This document shows positions 33,375 to 43,333 of a stretch of 64,000 bases of DNA, one piece after another. This DNA is from Desulfatiglans anilini DSM 4660 (GTDB taxonomy: Bacteria > Desulfobacterota > DSM-4660 > Desulfatiglandales > Desulfatiglandaceae): assembly GCF_000422285.1 (NCBI RefSeq), contig NZ_AULM01000004.1, forward strand, positions 124,001 to 188,000, in the 5' to 3' direction. Positions within the stretch are counted from its first letter, which is position 1. The number at the start of each line of letters is the position of its first letter. The notes under the pieces were generated by a model. The model was given only the letters and a program-made list of their open reading frames with translations, did no database searches and had not been told where the DNA came from. A program made the position numbers and the translations under genes.

Positions 33375-34769
33375 TCACTTTCCGATGCAAAACCGGCTGA
33401 AGATCTCGTCGAGGACCGCCTCGTGCGGCACCTCTCCGATAATCCCGCCCAGGGCGTCGAGGCCGGTCTGAAGCTCGAAGGCGACGATTTCAGAAGGATC
33501 TCCCGACTGGATACCCTGGAGCGCGCGCCTGAAGGCCGCCGCCGCATTTTCTAGAGCCTGCTTGTGCCGGAGGTTGGGAGCGACGTCCGAGCCTACGCTT
33601 CCGCTTTCTGAAGACAGGACCCTGTCTTTGATGGCCTGGCGCAGTTCCTCCATCCCCTCGCCGGTCAGGGCGGAGACCCTGACGGTCTGACAGGCTGCCA
33701 GACGCTCTTCGCCGCCACGGCCGATCCGCGGCGGAAGGTCGATCTTGTTGCGGATCACCAGATGGCTCCTGCCCTTGCAGTAACCGAGCAATTCCAGGTC
33801 GTCCGGTGCAAGGGCCCGGCTCTGATCGATCACCAGCAGGATCAGATCGGCCTCCCCCAGCCTCCGGCGGGAGTGCTCGAGGCCGATCCGCTCCGCCGGA
33901 TTCCGGGCGCGCCTGAATCCGGCTGTGTCCATCAGCCGCAGGGGGACGCCGTCCAGGTTGAGCAGCGTCTCGATCACATCGCGGGTGGTTCCTGGGCTGG
34001 GTGTAACGATCGCCCGGTCTTCATCGATCAAGCGATTCAAGAGGCTGGACTTGCCGGCGTTGACCCGCCCGGCGAGCACCGTTCCAACACCGTCCACCCA
34101 CACCCGGCGCCTGTGCGCCGCCAACAGCCTCTCGATCGGCTGCAGAAGCCCCTCCCTGACCGCCTTCAGAAGATCCAAAGGGTCGAATCCGGTCTCTTCC
34201 TCCTCCATGAAATCAATGGCCGATTCCACCTGCGCGAGGACCGCCACCGCCGTTTCACGCAGCGATGCAATCTCATTCCTGAGACGACCCTGAATCTGGC
34301 GGGACGCCATCACCAGACCCTGCTCGGACCGGGATTGGATGAGGTCCATGACCGCTTCGGCCTGGGTCAGATCGATACGCCCGTTCAAATAGGCCCTCAG
34401 AGTGAACTCCCCCGGCCGGGCAGGCCTCGCGCCGGCTTCGACCGTCAGCCGAAGGATCTTCGAAAGCAGCACGTAGCCGCCGTGCGAGTTGATCTCGGCG
34501 TAATCCTCACACGTGTAGGAATGCGGAGACGACATGAAGCTCACCAGGACCTCGTCGAGGACTTCCCGGGTTTCAGGATCGATGATGTGCCCGTAATAGA
34601 GGCGCTGTGGCGACCAGCGGGCGGTTGCATGTCTGGGGCGGAAAAGACCCCCGACGATCGCATGGGCCGCGGGTCCGCTCACCCGCACGATGCCGATCCC
34701 TCCCGGACCGGCGGGCGTGGCGATGGCGGAGATGGTGTCGTTGGCGGCAGGGTCAGGCGTGCCGATCAT
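33375..34769 (-). CDS. mnmE: tRNA modification GTPase MnmE (TrmE)
   Basis: 464 residues. With MnmG it adds the carboxymethylaminomethyl group to U34 of certain tRNAs. The N-terminal tetrahydrofolate-binding domain includes DTISAIATPAGPGGIGIVRV. A helical domain flanks the GTPase domain, which has G1 GRVNAGKSSLLN, G3 DTAGFR and G4 NKIDLP. The C-terminus ends FCIGK, the conserved Cys motif. It is last in the rpmH-rnpA-yidD-yidC-jag-mnmE order found in many bacteria. A terminator separates it from jag, so it may have its own promoter. Confidence 0.97.
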   Translation of the reverse strand: MIGTPDPAANDTISAIATPAGPGGIGIVRVSGPAAHAIVGGLFRPRHATARWSPQRLYYGHIIDPETREVLDEVLVSFMSSPHSYTCEDYAEINSHGGYVLLSKILRLTVEAGARPARPGEFTLRAYLNGRIDLTQAEAVMDLIQSRSEQGLVMASRQIQGRLRNEIASLRETAVAVLAQVESAIDFMEEEETGFDPLDLLKAVREGLLQPIERLLAAHRRRVWVDGVGTVLAGRVNAGKSSLLNRLIDEDRAIVTPSPGTTRDVIETLLNLDGVPLRLMDTAGFRRARNPAERIGLEHSRRRLGEADLILLVIDQSRALAPDDLELLGYCKGRSHLVIRNKIDLPPRIGRGGEERLAACQTVRVSALTGEGMEELRQAIKDRVLSSESGSVGSDVAPNLRHKQALENAAAAFRRALQGIQSGDPSEIVAFELQTGLDALGGIIGEVPHEAVLDEIFSRFCIGK

Positions 34770-34816
34770 GTGAGATGCCTTCGGTCGCCCGGCACAGGGG
34801 CCGGTGCCATAGATTC

Positions 34817-34862
34817 AAAAAGCCGCCTGCAGCGCAGGAAGCGCGGCGCAAAAGGCGGCTTT
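34817..34862 (-). terminator. Intrinsic terminator after jag
   Basis: AAAGCCGCCT (34819-34828) and AGGCGGCTTT (34853-34862) form a 10-bp stem. On the minus strand the stem is followed by TTTTT (34821-34817). It lies between jag and mnmE. Confidence 0.8.
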
Positions 34863-34878
34863 CAGCATGAAACGATCT

Positions 34879-35679
34879 TTAATGGAGTCGATCTGAGCGA
34901 TTGTCTCCCCCCGACCGCTTGGGCATGATAACGATCTTCTTGAGCATCCCCTCTCCGCGGCTGCGCGTGTCCAGATCCGCATCGTCACGCAGCGTCAGAT
35001 GGACGATCCTCCGGTCATAGGGGTTCAGCGGGTTGGTGCTCACCGGTTTCTTGAGCCGCTTGGCCTTTTCTCCCATCCGGAGGGCCATCTCGATCAGGGA
35101 ATCCCGCCGCCGCTGACGGTAGTTCTCGGAGTCGACCACCACCTGCACCCGCCGCTCGAGCGTTTTGTTGACGATCTTGTTCACAATGAACTGCAGTGCG
35201 TCGAGCGTACGCCCCTTCCGGCCGATCAGAAGCCCGGAGGTGTCGCCCGTGATGTTCAGGAGGATGGCGCCGTTGCTGTATTCGACCGCCACAGAGGTGT
35301 CCTTCAATGGAATACATGCAAGGATCTTTTCGAGGGTCTCGCGGGCGACCTTCAGATCATTTTCGTCTTCCGGGAGCGGCGCTTCGGCCGCTTCTTCGGG
35401 GACTTCGGCCGCCTCCCCGGCGCTGGGGGCTTCAGCCGAAAAGGGTTCGGCAGCGGATTGCGGTTCCTGCTCCAGCTCGGGTTCGGACGGAGTCTCTTCC
35501 TCACGCACGGGAATCGTCACCTTGATCTTGGCCTTGCGTCCGCCGACAAGGCCGAAAATCCCTGCAGAGCCCGGTTCGAGGACCTCGATCTCCAGATCTT
35601 CTCTGGCACGGTTCAGCCGACGGCAGGCGTTGGCAATGGCGTCTTCGGTGTTTTTTCCTTCGAATTCATACACTTCCAT
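34879..35679 (-). CDS. jag: Jag/KhpB-family RNA-binding protein
   Basis: 266 residues, ATG with GGAGG 6 nt upstream. An N-terminal Jag domain (MEVYEFEGKNTEDAIANAC), an acidic Glu/Ala/Pro-rich linker (about 65-115), a KH domain (GLLIGRKGRTLDALQFIVNK, the GxxG loop being GRKG) and an R3H domain (MALRMGEKAKRLKKP, then RRIVHLTLRDD) are in the usual order. It binds RNA and, in other bacteria, helps regulate cell-envelope and division genes. It is 16 nt downstream of yidC in the same operon. Confidence 0.95.
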   Translation of the reverse strand: MEVYEFEGKNTEDAIANACRRLNRAREDLEIEVLEPGSAGIFGLVGGRKAKIKVTIPVREEETPSEPELEQEPQSAAEPFSAEAPSAGEAAEVPEEAAEAPLPEDENDLKVARETLEKILACIPLKDTSVAVEYSNGAILLNITGDTSGLLIGRKGRTLDALQFIVNKIVNKTLERRVQVVVDSENYRQRRRDSLIEMALRMGEKAKRLKKPVSTNPLNPYDRRIVHLTLRDDADLDTRSRGEGMLKKIVIMPKRSGGDNRSDRLH

Positions 35680-35695
35680 GCTTTTCCTCCGAATG

Positions 35696-37369
35696 TTATG
35701 CCGGCTTTTTCTGAATGCGGTACTGCTGCCCGATAGAGAGAACGTTGTTCACCAGCCAGTACAGTACCAGGCCCGAGGGGAAATTGATAAACATGAAGGT
35801 AAAGATCAGCGGCAGAAACATCATGATCTTGGCCTGGGCGGGATCTCCCGGAGTCGGAGTCATCTTCTGCTGAATGAACATCGAGGCCCCCATCAGCAAT
35901 GTCAGTACGGGGATACCGGAGGGCGGCGCCATCAAAGGAATGTCGAACGGGAACTGGAAGAGGCGGTCGGGGGCCGAAAGGTCATCGATCCAGAGGAGGA
36001 AGGGCGCGTGCCGCAGTTCTATGGCGCTGCCGAGGATCCTGAAAAGCGCGAAAAAGACCGGAATCTGGATGATCATGGGCAGGCACCCGCTCATCGGGTT
36101 GACCTTGTAGGTCTTATAGAGCCCCATCATCTCCCGATTCATCATCTCTTTGTTGTCTTTGTATTTTTCTCTGATCTTGGCCAGGCGCGGCTGGAGCTTT
36201 TGCATCTCTTTCATGGACTTGTAGCTCTTGTGCGTCAGCGGCCAAAAGATGATCTTCACGAGGATCGTGAGCAGGATGATTGAAAAACCATAGTTGTGGA
36301 TATACTGGTTGAAAAATCTGAGGAGGTGGAGGAGGGGCTTGGCGATGATATCCGTCCAGCCGAAGTCGACCACCCGGTCAAGGTCGCGGCCGACATCCTT
36401 GAGGCTTCCGAGATCCCGCGGACCCAGATAGAGGCCGTATTTCGCAGAAGCCGCCTGGCCCGCTCCGACCGTCACTGCGGATGGAACGTAGATGCCCTGC
36501 AGCCATCCGTTCGCCAGCATTTCAGCCTGAACCCGCCCCTCCGTCAACGGCTCGGGGGGCATCAGGGCCCTCATGAAATAATCGTCTTCATAAGCCAGCC
36601 AGTTGATATGGCCGTTGAACTGTTTCTGCTCGGAAGGATCCTCCAGCTTCACCTCTTCGAGGCTTCTGTCCTGATACAAGACCAGCCCGACATAGCTGTA
36701 GTATCCCTTCTTTTCCTTCGGCGGAACGGCCGTCAGCCCCGCCTTGAAGGCGCCGGTCACAGGAGCGGTGCCCTCGTTCCTGACCTCGCTTTCGACTTCG
36801 ACGGCATACGATCCAGCGCTGAACCGGTAAACCTGCCTGTGGACCAGACCCTCTGGCGCGCGGCGCTCGAAGACCACCTCCTGGGGCCCTCCCCCCTCGG
36901 TGAGCGTCAGGCTGTCAACGCCCGCTTCGAAGGCCAGGTTACGATCCAGGGAGAACGCTTGATCTCCGAACTGGACCCCCGTGAAATCTCCTGCACCCGA
37001 CATGTGGCTCAGCAGCTCGATCCATGGCGACTCAGGGGAATTTGTCTCGCGGTACCGTTTCAGCTTGAAGCTCTTGAAGGTGGGGCCAACATTGGTCATC
37101 ACCGCCCGATAAAGGGGGGTTTCGATCACAATCTCCTTCTGCCCGATCTGCCCGCCGGGGTCTGCGGGCGGCTGGGGCCCGGCAGAAGGCGCAACCGGTT
37201 GCGGAGCCGCCGGATCGACCGCCTGCGTTTCAGCAGGGGCGGACAAAACGCCTTCGGCCGCCGGTTCATTTTGCGGAGGCCTTTCCGCCTCCTTCGGAGC
37301 AAAGAGAAGCGACCACCCGATCAGTACAACGAAGGATAAAACGAATGCCAGTATCGTTCTTTTTTCCAT
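35696..37369 (-). CDS. yidC: Membrane protein insertase YidC
   Basis: 557 residues from MEKRTILAF (ATG 37369). An upstream start would add 54 residues without membrane features. Layout: N-terminal helix (ILAFVLSFVVLIGWSLLF), a Pro/Ala-rich linker, a large periplasmic beta domain (about 75-340), then the conserved insertase core with NYGFSIILLTILVKIIFWPL, a basic cytoplasmic hairpin (SYKSMKEMQKLQPRLAKIRE), GCLPMIIQIPVFFALFRIL and the last helices. It inserts and folds inner-membrane proteins, alone or with Sec. It is between yidD and jag. Confidence 0.97.
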   Translation of the reverse strand: MEKRTILAFVLSFVVLIGWSLLFAPKEAERPPQNEPAAEGVLSAPAETQAVDPAAPQPVAPSAGPQPPADPGGQIGQKEIVIETPLYRAVMTNVGPTFKSFKLKRYRETNSPESPWIELLSHMSGAGDFTGVQFGDQAFSLDRNLAFEAGVDSLTLTEGGGPQEVVFERRAPEGLVHRQVYRFSAGSYAVEVESEVRNEGTAPVTGAFKAGLTAVPPKEKKGYYSYVGLVLYQDRSLEEVKLEDPSEQKQFNGHINWLAYEDDYFMRALMPPEPLTEGRVQAEMLANGWLQGIYVPSAVTVGAGQAASAKYGLYLGPRDLGSLKDVGRDLDRVVDFGWTDIIAKPLLHLLRFFNQYIHNYGFSIILLTILVKIIFWPLTHKSYKSMKEMQKLQPRLAKIREKYKDNKEMMNREMMGLYKTYKVNPMSGCLPMIIQIPVFFALFRILGSAIELRHAPFLLWIDDLSAPDRLFQFPFDIPLMAPPSGIPVLTLLMGASMFIQQKMTPTPGDPAQAKIMMFLPLIFTFMFINFPSGLVLYWLVNNVLSIGQQYRIQKKPA

Positions 37370-37527
37370 GTTCAAAGCTCTTTGGTTTCCGAGGCGCCGC
37401 GAGGGCCTTTCGCCGGCCGGACCGGGGCAGCTCCTGCGGGGCGGGGATTCAAACGGGATGTAGGCAGGAACCGCAAACGGCCGCGCGCTCTCCACGCCTG
37501 CCTTCAGACAAACGCATCCGATTCGGG

Positions 37528-37746
37528 TCAAACCAGAGGGTCATAGCCGCCTGGGTGGAAAGGATGGCACTTCAGGATCCTCAGGAGGGCCAGAGTGCCC
37601 CCTTTTACGATCCCATACTTCATGAAGGCATCCCGGGCATAAGACGAACAGGTTGGATAAAAACGGCAGGAAGGAGGCCACAAAGGCGAGAGAAAACGCT
37701 GATAACACCCGATCAAGCCTACCGGGATATACCGGGCATTAAACAA
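37528..37746 (-). CDS. yidD: Membrane protein insertion efficiency factor YidD
   Basis: 72 residues from a TTG at 37746 preceded by AAGGAA, which overlaps the end of rnpA. A TTG at 37794 would give 88 residues. Family motifs: [50 protein letters not shown]. It helps YidC-dependent membrane insertion and always lies between rnpA and yidC in this operon type. The start is uncertain. Confidence 0.9.
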   Translation of the reverse strand: MFNARYIPVGLIGCYQRFLSPLWPPSCRFYPTCSSYARDAFMKYGIVKGGTLALLRILKCHPFHPGGYDPLV

Positions 37747-38089
37747 ACAATTCCTTATCGAAAAAGATCTCCTCAAGCTCTTCAACAACCTCAAAGAGGC
37801 TCAGGCTGCCGGCTTCCTTCTTTGCGATGATCAGAACATCATAGCCCCGGGGAAATTCGACCTTGTGCAGCCTGAAAAATTCGCGCATCAGGCGTTTGGC
37901 GCGATTCCGCTGGACGGCGTTGCCTGTCCTTCTGCTGGCCGTGACCCCCAACCGTGTGCATCCCAGCCCATTACGCAGGCATTTGACAACAAAATGCCTG
38001 CTTTGCCGGCGCTTTCCCAACTGATCGACATGGATAAAATCCGGCCGGGCCAATAACCTTTCGTTTTTCGGCAGGGAAAAATCGCCCAT
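37739..38089 (-). CDS. rnpA: Ribonuclease P protein component
   Basis: 116 residues from [13 protein letters not shown] (ATG 38089). A GTG at 38116 with AGGGG upstream is an alternative that adds 9 residues. Motifs: a basic RNA-binding helix [17 protein letters not shown] and [10 protein letters not shown]. The protein subunit of RNase P binds M1 RNA to mature tRNA 5' ends. It follows rpmH by 34 nt; its 3' end overlaps yidD. Confidence 0.95.
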   Translation of the reverse strand: MGDFSLPKNERLLARPDFIHVDQLGKRRQSRHFVVKCLRNGLGCTRLGVTASRRTGNAVQRNRAKRLMREFFRLHKVEFPRGYDVLIIAKKEAGSLSLFEVVEELEEIFFDKELFV

Positions 38090-38123
38090 CTCTGAACCGC
38101 AGAGGGCCGGATCCACAAGGCCC

Positions 38124-38258
38124 CTATACGGTCAAACGCTTGCGCCCCTTCGCCCTGCGGCGCCTCAAGACATTGATCCCGCCCCGTGTTTTCATGCGGG
38201 CCCTGAAGCCATGAGTCCGTGCTCTCTTGATATTGCTGGGTTGATAGGTTCTTTTCAT
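38124..38258 (-). CDS. rpmH: Large ribosomal subunit protein bL34
   Basis: 44-residue gene read directly from the minus strand: [18 protein letters not shown], then the basic tail ending [13 protein letters not shown]. This is a canonical, full-length bL34. Start ATG 38258 with GAGG 5 nt upstream, stop TAG 38126-38124. It heads the rpmH-rnpA-yidD-yidC-jag series. dnaA, its usual divergent neighbour, is replaced here by a repeat element and the mre cluster. Confidence 0.97.
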   Translation of the reverse strand: MKRTYQPSNIKRARTHGFRARMKTRGGINVLRRRRAKGRKRLTV

Positions 38259-38475
38259 GATTCCTCACCATCTGCTATGGAGATGAACGGTATTCCCCGT
38301 CCGGAAGCGCCTGACGGGATCATGCCCGCCGGCAGGTCCGAAAGCCCCGGATGCAGCATCCGTGGCCAGCCGGACAGGTCGATCTCCGGCTCATCAGCGA
38401 TCCCCCCCAATGACCCGGCCCGAACACGTCAACACGGGTCTCCTGCGGGGGCTTCCCGAACGATTCTAATGTCAT

Positions 38476-38648
38476 CCATCCGCGGAAATGATTCCCCGGT
38501 AGAACCCGGTTTCCAATCCGGAAATGAGAGTTTTTAGCCAATATCAAGGAAATCAAGCGTTTGCGCGGAGGCGACCTGCTGCAGGTCGCCTCACAACCAA
38601 ACGTGCAGATTGACGCCGAGATTGGCTAAAAAGACCATTTCCGGGTGG
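38476..38648. repeat. Intergenic palindromic element, copy R2
   Basis: 173 bp between the divergent rpmH and mreB genes. Ends CCATCCGCGGAAATG and CATTTCCGGGTGG. The inner pair TTTTTAGCCAAT/ATTGGCTAAAAA is a perfect 12-bp inverted repeat. The centre is GGCGACCTGCTGCAGGTCGCC. Possible flanking duplication CTAATGT (38466-38472) and CTAAAGT (38652-38658), 6 of 7. Confidence 0.8.
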
Positions 38649-38722
38649 AAACTAAAGTAAATGGGTATTTAAGCATCCGCTCCGGGAGATGTCAAGGCAA
38701 ATCATTTTGGCCATTTTTGTGT

Positions 38723-38751
38723 TTGATCATTCATGCAATTTCCTTTAATAA
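38723..38751 (+). promoter_or_regulatory. Candidate sigma-70 promoter for mreB
   Basis: TTGATC (38723-38728) and TAATAA (38746-38751) with a 17-nt spacer in AT-rich sequence, 41 nt before the mreB start. Confidence 0.55.
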
Positions 38752-38773
38752 GATAAGATTGATGTGTCGCTGA

Positions 38774-39829
<1,056 letters not shown>

Positions 39830-40010
39830 CCGGTCTCCCCTCCCAAAAAAGGCTTTTTGACCCATGTCGGAAGCGCAGCGCCGAGCCGCCCGCCCTCTTC
39901 GGGATAAGGGGCTTCCGCGATGCAGATGGATTGGAGAGAGCATTTATTACCGGTGCCCTGCCGAGAAAAGCGCCTCATTGTATTGAACCGAATCGGAATG
40001 CCTGGATGCT

Positions 40011-40859
40011 GTGAGCTTTTTTCGCAGAATTTGGATATGGGTTTTTTTTCTGGCCTTCGTCCTGTTCCTCTTTTCATCGAGCCCGAACAGCGGCAACAGC
40101 TGGAGTTCGCTTGAGAGGCTGTTTGTCGAGCTTACCGCCCCTCTTCAGAATTTGTTCACCCGGACGGTCCAGGCGACCAAGGATTTCTGGCTCGACTATT
40201 TCTATCTTGTCGATGTGCGCCAGGAAAACGAGCGTTTCAAAGCCGAAATCCAATCTCTCAGGATGGAGAATCAGCGCTATCGGGAGATGGCAGCTGGCTA
40301 CGAGCGCCTGCAGAACCTGCTCCAATTCCGGCGCACCATCGCCCATCCGGTTCTCGCCGCCCGTGTGATCGGCCGGGATCCGAGCGGCTGGTTCAAGTCC
40401 ATCATCATCGACAAGGGTGCAAAAGACGGATTGACCGCCAGCATGCCCGTGGTCAATGCCGACGGCCTTGTGGGGCGTATCGTAGCCGTTTCACCCCATT
40501 ATGCCCAAGTTCTTCTCCTGATCGACCAGAACAGCGCCGTGGACATCCTCATCCTGCCGTCACGGGATCGGGGAATCCTGCGGGGGCAATCTTCGGAAGC
40601 CTGTCGATTGGAATACGTCGCAAAAGCTTCGAGCGTCCGGAAAGGCGATCCGGTTATCACCTCCGGGCTCGCCGGCGTCTTTCCCAAAGGCATCCCGGTC
40701 GGCCATGTCCTGACCGTTGCGGAACCCCGCGGCGAGCTGTTCAAGGAGGTCACCCTCAGAACCGCTGTGGATTTTTCGAAGCTCGAAGAAGTGCTGGTCA
40801 TTTTGAAACCCAGGGAGGAAGAGACATCCATCTTCAGGAACGAACAAACAGACAAGTAG
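40011..40859 (+). CDS. mreC: Rod shape-determining protein MreC
   Basis: 282 residues, GTG start. A short cytoplasmic end, a membrane helix (IWVFFLAFVLFLFS), a coiled coil (about 60-95, RQENERFKAEIQSLRMENQR) and the periplasmic beta domain (ARVIGRDPSGWFKSIIIDKG; GDPVITSGLAGVFPKGIPVG). It couples MreB filaments to the penicillin-binding protein 2/RodA synthase encoded downstream. Confidence 0.95.
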   Translation: MSFFRRIWIWVFFLAFVLFLFSSSPNSGNSWSSLERLFVELTAPLQNLFTRTVQATKDFWLDYFYLVDVRQENERFKAEIQSLRMENQRYREMAAGYERLQNLLQFRRTIAHPVLAARVIGRDPSGWFKSIIIDKGAKDGLTASMPVVNADGLVGRIVAVSPHYAQVLLLIDQNSAVDILILPSRDRGILRGQSSEACRLEYVAKASSVRKGDPVITSGLAGVFPKGIPVGHVLTVAEPRGELFKEVTLRTAVDFSKLEEVLVILKPREEETSIFRNEQTDK

Positions 40860-40861
40860 TT

Positions 40862-41380
40862 TTGCACACCTTCCTTTGGCTCCTGGGTCTGACCTACACC
40901 CTTCTGAGGGGAAACCTTGCCGAACGGTTCGACGTCCTTTTTTCTCACCTGGACATCCTGACGGTCCTGACGGTCTATGCCTTCTACGCCTTCGGGGCTG
41001 TCTCCGCAGGCGTATTCGCACTTGCGCAGGGGCTCTGCATGGACCTTTTCAGCCATGGGAAGGCCGGCCTATTTCCTCTCCTGTATCTCACCACGGTGGC
41101 GGCGGTAGCTGTTCTTCGGCGTCTTTTCGAACTCGGAAACCCCAAAGGCCAGGTGATCATCTGCACCGCCGCGGAAATCTGCATTCATACCGTTCGAGTA
41201 TTTCTCTTCATCCTGCTCTTCCCGGCGCTCTCTCCCTCGTTTCAATCCTTCTTGAACTCAGCCCTGATTTCTGCCACCATGACAGGGCTGTCAGGGCCGA
41301 TCATCTTCCTCCTGCTTGACCGGCTGGGCGCCGTCCTGGCGAAAGGCGCCACCAGCGCACCGAATGGGAAGATCGAGTGA
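40862..41380 (+). CDS. mreD: Rod shape-determining protein MreD
   Basis: 172-residue integral membrane protein with about five helices (for example VFALAQGLCMDLFSHGKAGL, the family's conserved DxxS region). TTG start 2 nt after the mreC stop, so translation is probably coupled. The start context TTTGCACACCTTC recurs exactly at the next gene's TTG start. Sequence conservation of MreD is low; the call rests on topology and gene order. Confidence 0.9.
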   Translation: MHTFLWLLGLTYTLLRGNLAERFDVLFSHLDILTVLTVYAFYAFGAVSAGVFALAQGLCMDLFSHGKAGLFPLLYLTTVAAVAVLRRLFELGNPKGQVIICTAAEICIHTVRVFLFILLFPALSPSFQSFLNSALISATMTGLSGPIIFLLLDRLGAVLAKGATSAPNGKIE

Positions 41381-41458
41381 CGTCTGCCTGCCGGCTGAGC
41401 AGCGCCCTGCCGCTTCCTTTCAACCGAACATCGAACAGATGATGGAGAAGCAATCGAT

Positions 41459-43330
41459 TTGCACACCTTCGGGTCTGATTCCACCTCTGCTAAAATCCTG
41501 CACCGGCATATCCGGATCGCAGTGGTGCTGGCGTTTTCGGCCTTCGCCGTGCTGATGCTGCGGCTGTGGTTCCTGCAGATCCTGCAGGGGCCGACGTTCA
41601 GGGAAAAATCCGAGAACAACCGAATCCGGCTCCGCGATATCGCTCCTTTCCGGGGGATGATTCTCGACCGCAACGGAGAGGTCCTGGCCGACAACAGGCC
41701 GGCGTATGATCTTTACTTCATCCCTGAAGAGGTTCAAGACCAGGACCGGCTTTTGAACGAACTGTCTCAAATGACGGGTCTCGATCCGCTCAAGGCACGA
41801 GCTGCCATCGACAAGACAGGCGCCCGTTACCCCTTTCTGCCCGTCTGCCTCATCCGTGACATGCAGCGCGATCAATTGGCGAAGGTGGAGACGCATCTTT
41901 ATGACATGCCCGGCCTGTTCATTCAGGTGCAGCCGCAGCGGCACTATGTCTGGGATGACTTCGCCACCCATCTCATCGGATATGTCGGCGAAATCACGGA
42001 ACAACAACTGAAAAGCGGCCGTTTTGCCGATAACAAGCCGGGAGACCTCATCGGAAAATCCGGCATCGAGGCCCGCTGGCAGGCCCATTTGGGCGGCGTC
42101 CGGGGCGGCGAACAGGTGGAAGTCGACGCCTCGGGCCGCCAAATCAGGGTTGTTTCCCGCAAGGCCCCCCTTCCAGGGGCCAACGTCCACCTCACCATCG
42201 ACCGCAGGCTTCAGAGTGTCGCAGAAGATTGCCTCGCGGGTAAAACGGGCGCCATCGTGGCGCTGGACCCGGCCAGCGGCCAGGTTCTGGCGCTCGCGAG
42301 CAGCCCCGATTACGACCCTAACGTCTTTGTCGGCGGCATCGACAGGACCCTCTGGAAGGCAATGATCAGTGCCGAATCGAGCCCTCTGCAAAACAGGGCC
42401 CTGTGCGGTCAATATCCACCGGGATCCATATTCAAGATCGTGGTCGCCCTGGCCGGACTTCAGGAAGGGCTGATAACCCCCTCCGAAACGGCCTTCTGCA
42501 ACGGCGTGTACGCCATAGGAAATTACAAATACCGCTGCTGGAGGCGGCAGGGTCACGGCCACATGGACCTGCAGCAGGCCCTCGTGCAGTCCTGTGATGT
42601 CTATTTCTACCTTCTCGGCAAAAAGCTGGGCATCGAGCGGATCGCGCGCTATGCGCGTGCTTTCGGGCTGGGGCAGCCTACCGGCTTCGACGCAGGGGAC
42701 GAAAAGGCAGGATTGATCCCCGACAACGACTGGAAGAAAAAAACCTACGGCGTATCCTGGCAATTGGGAGAAACCCTGATCTCGTCCATAGGACAAAGCT
42801 TCGTCCTCGTGACCCCGATCCAGATGGCCACCCTCTTTTCAGCCGTCTTCAACGGCGGCCTCATTTATCAACCGCAGGTCACGAAAGAGGTGGTCGGCAG
42901 GAACAACGAAACGATCTTCCGGTTCGAACCGGTGGTCAAACAGAAGGTGCCCATCGACAAGGCCCATCTCGAGCGGGTCAAGCAAGCCCTGGTCGGTGTG
43001 GTCGAAGGTCCGCGGGGCACCGGCTCACGCTGCAGGATCGAGGGATGTTCCGTTGGTGGCAAAACCGGGACCGCTCAGGTTGTCGCCCTTGAAAAAGCGA
43101 AGCATTATGAAGACGAATCGGACATCCCCTGGCGGTACAGGGACCATGCTTGGTTCGTGGCCGTCGCACCGGCCGAGGATCCCAGAATCGCGGTCGCCGT
43201 TCTCGTCGAGCACGGGGGCCATGGGGGAAGCGCGGCCGCCCCGCTGGCCAAAACGGTGATCGAATCCTATATGGAATCCCCCGTGCGATCCGCCGGCGAA
43301 ACCGGCAGACCGAAAGATACATCGGGGTAA
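41459..43330 (+). CDS. mrdA: Penicillin-binding protein 2 (elongation transpeptidase)
   Basis: 623 residues. TTG start with GGAG about 10 nt upstream. One N-terminal helix (IAVVLAFSAFAVLMLRLWF), the PBP dimerisation domain (FRGMILDRNGEVLADNRPAY) and the transpeptidase domain with SxxK in PPGSIFK (Ser near 323), SxD/N-type SCD (near 377) and KTGTAQ (near 533). Cross-links peptidoglycan during cylinder elongation together with RodA. The SxN motif reads S-C-D, as in many PBP2 proteins. Followed 3 nt later by rodA. Confidence 0.97.
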   Translation: MHTFGSDSTSAKILHRHIRIAVVLAFSAFAVLMLRLWFLQILQGPTFREKSENNRIRLRDIAPFRGMILDRNGEVLADNRPAYDLYFIPEEVQDQDRLLNELSQMTGLDPLKARAAIDKTGARYPFLPVCLIRDMQRDQLAKVETHLYDMPGLFIQVQPQRHYVWDDFATHLIGYVGEITEQQLKSGRFADNKPGDLIGKSGIEARWQAHLGGVRGGEQVEVDASGRQIRVVSRKAPLPGANVHLTIDRRLQSVAEDCLAGKTGAIVALDPASGQVLALASSPDYDPNVFVGGIDRTLWKAMISAESSPLQNRALCGQYPPGSIFKIVVALAGLQEGLITPSETAFCNGVYAIGNYKYRCWRRQGHGHMDLQQALVQSCDVYFYLLGKKLGIERIARYARAFGLGQPTGFDAGDEKAGLIPDNDWKKKTYGVSWQLGETLISSIGQSFVLVTPIQMATLFSAVFNGGLIYQPQVTKEVVGRNNETIFRFEPVVKQKVPIDKAHLERVKQALVGVVEGPRGTGSRCRIEGCSVGGKTGTAQVVALEKAKHYEDESDIPWRYRDHAWFVAVAPAEDPRIAVAVLVEHGGHGGSAAAPLAKTVIESYMESPVRSAGETGRPKDTSG

Positions 43331-43333
43331 AGC

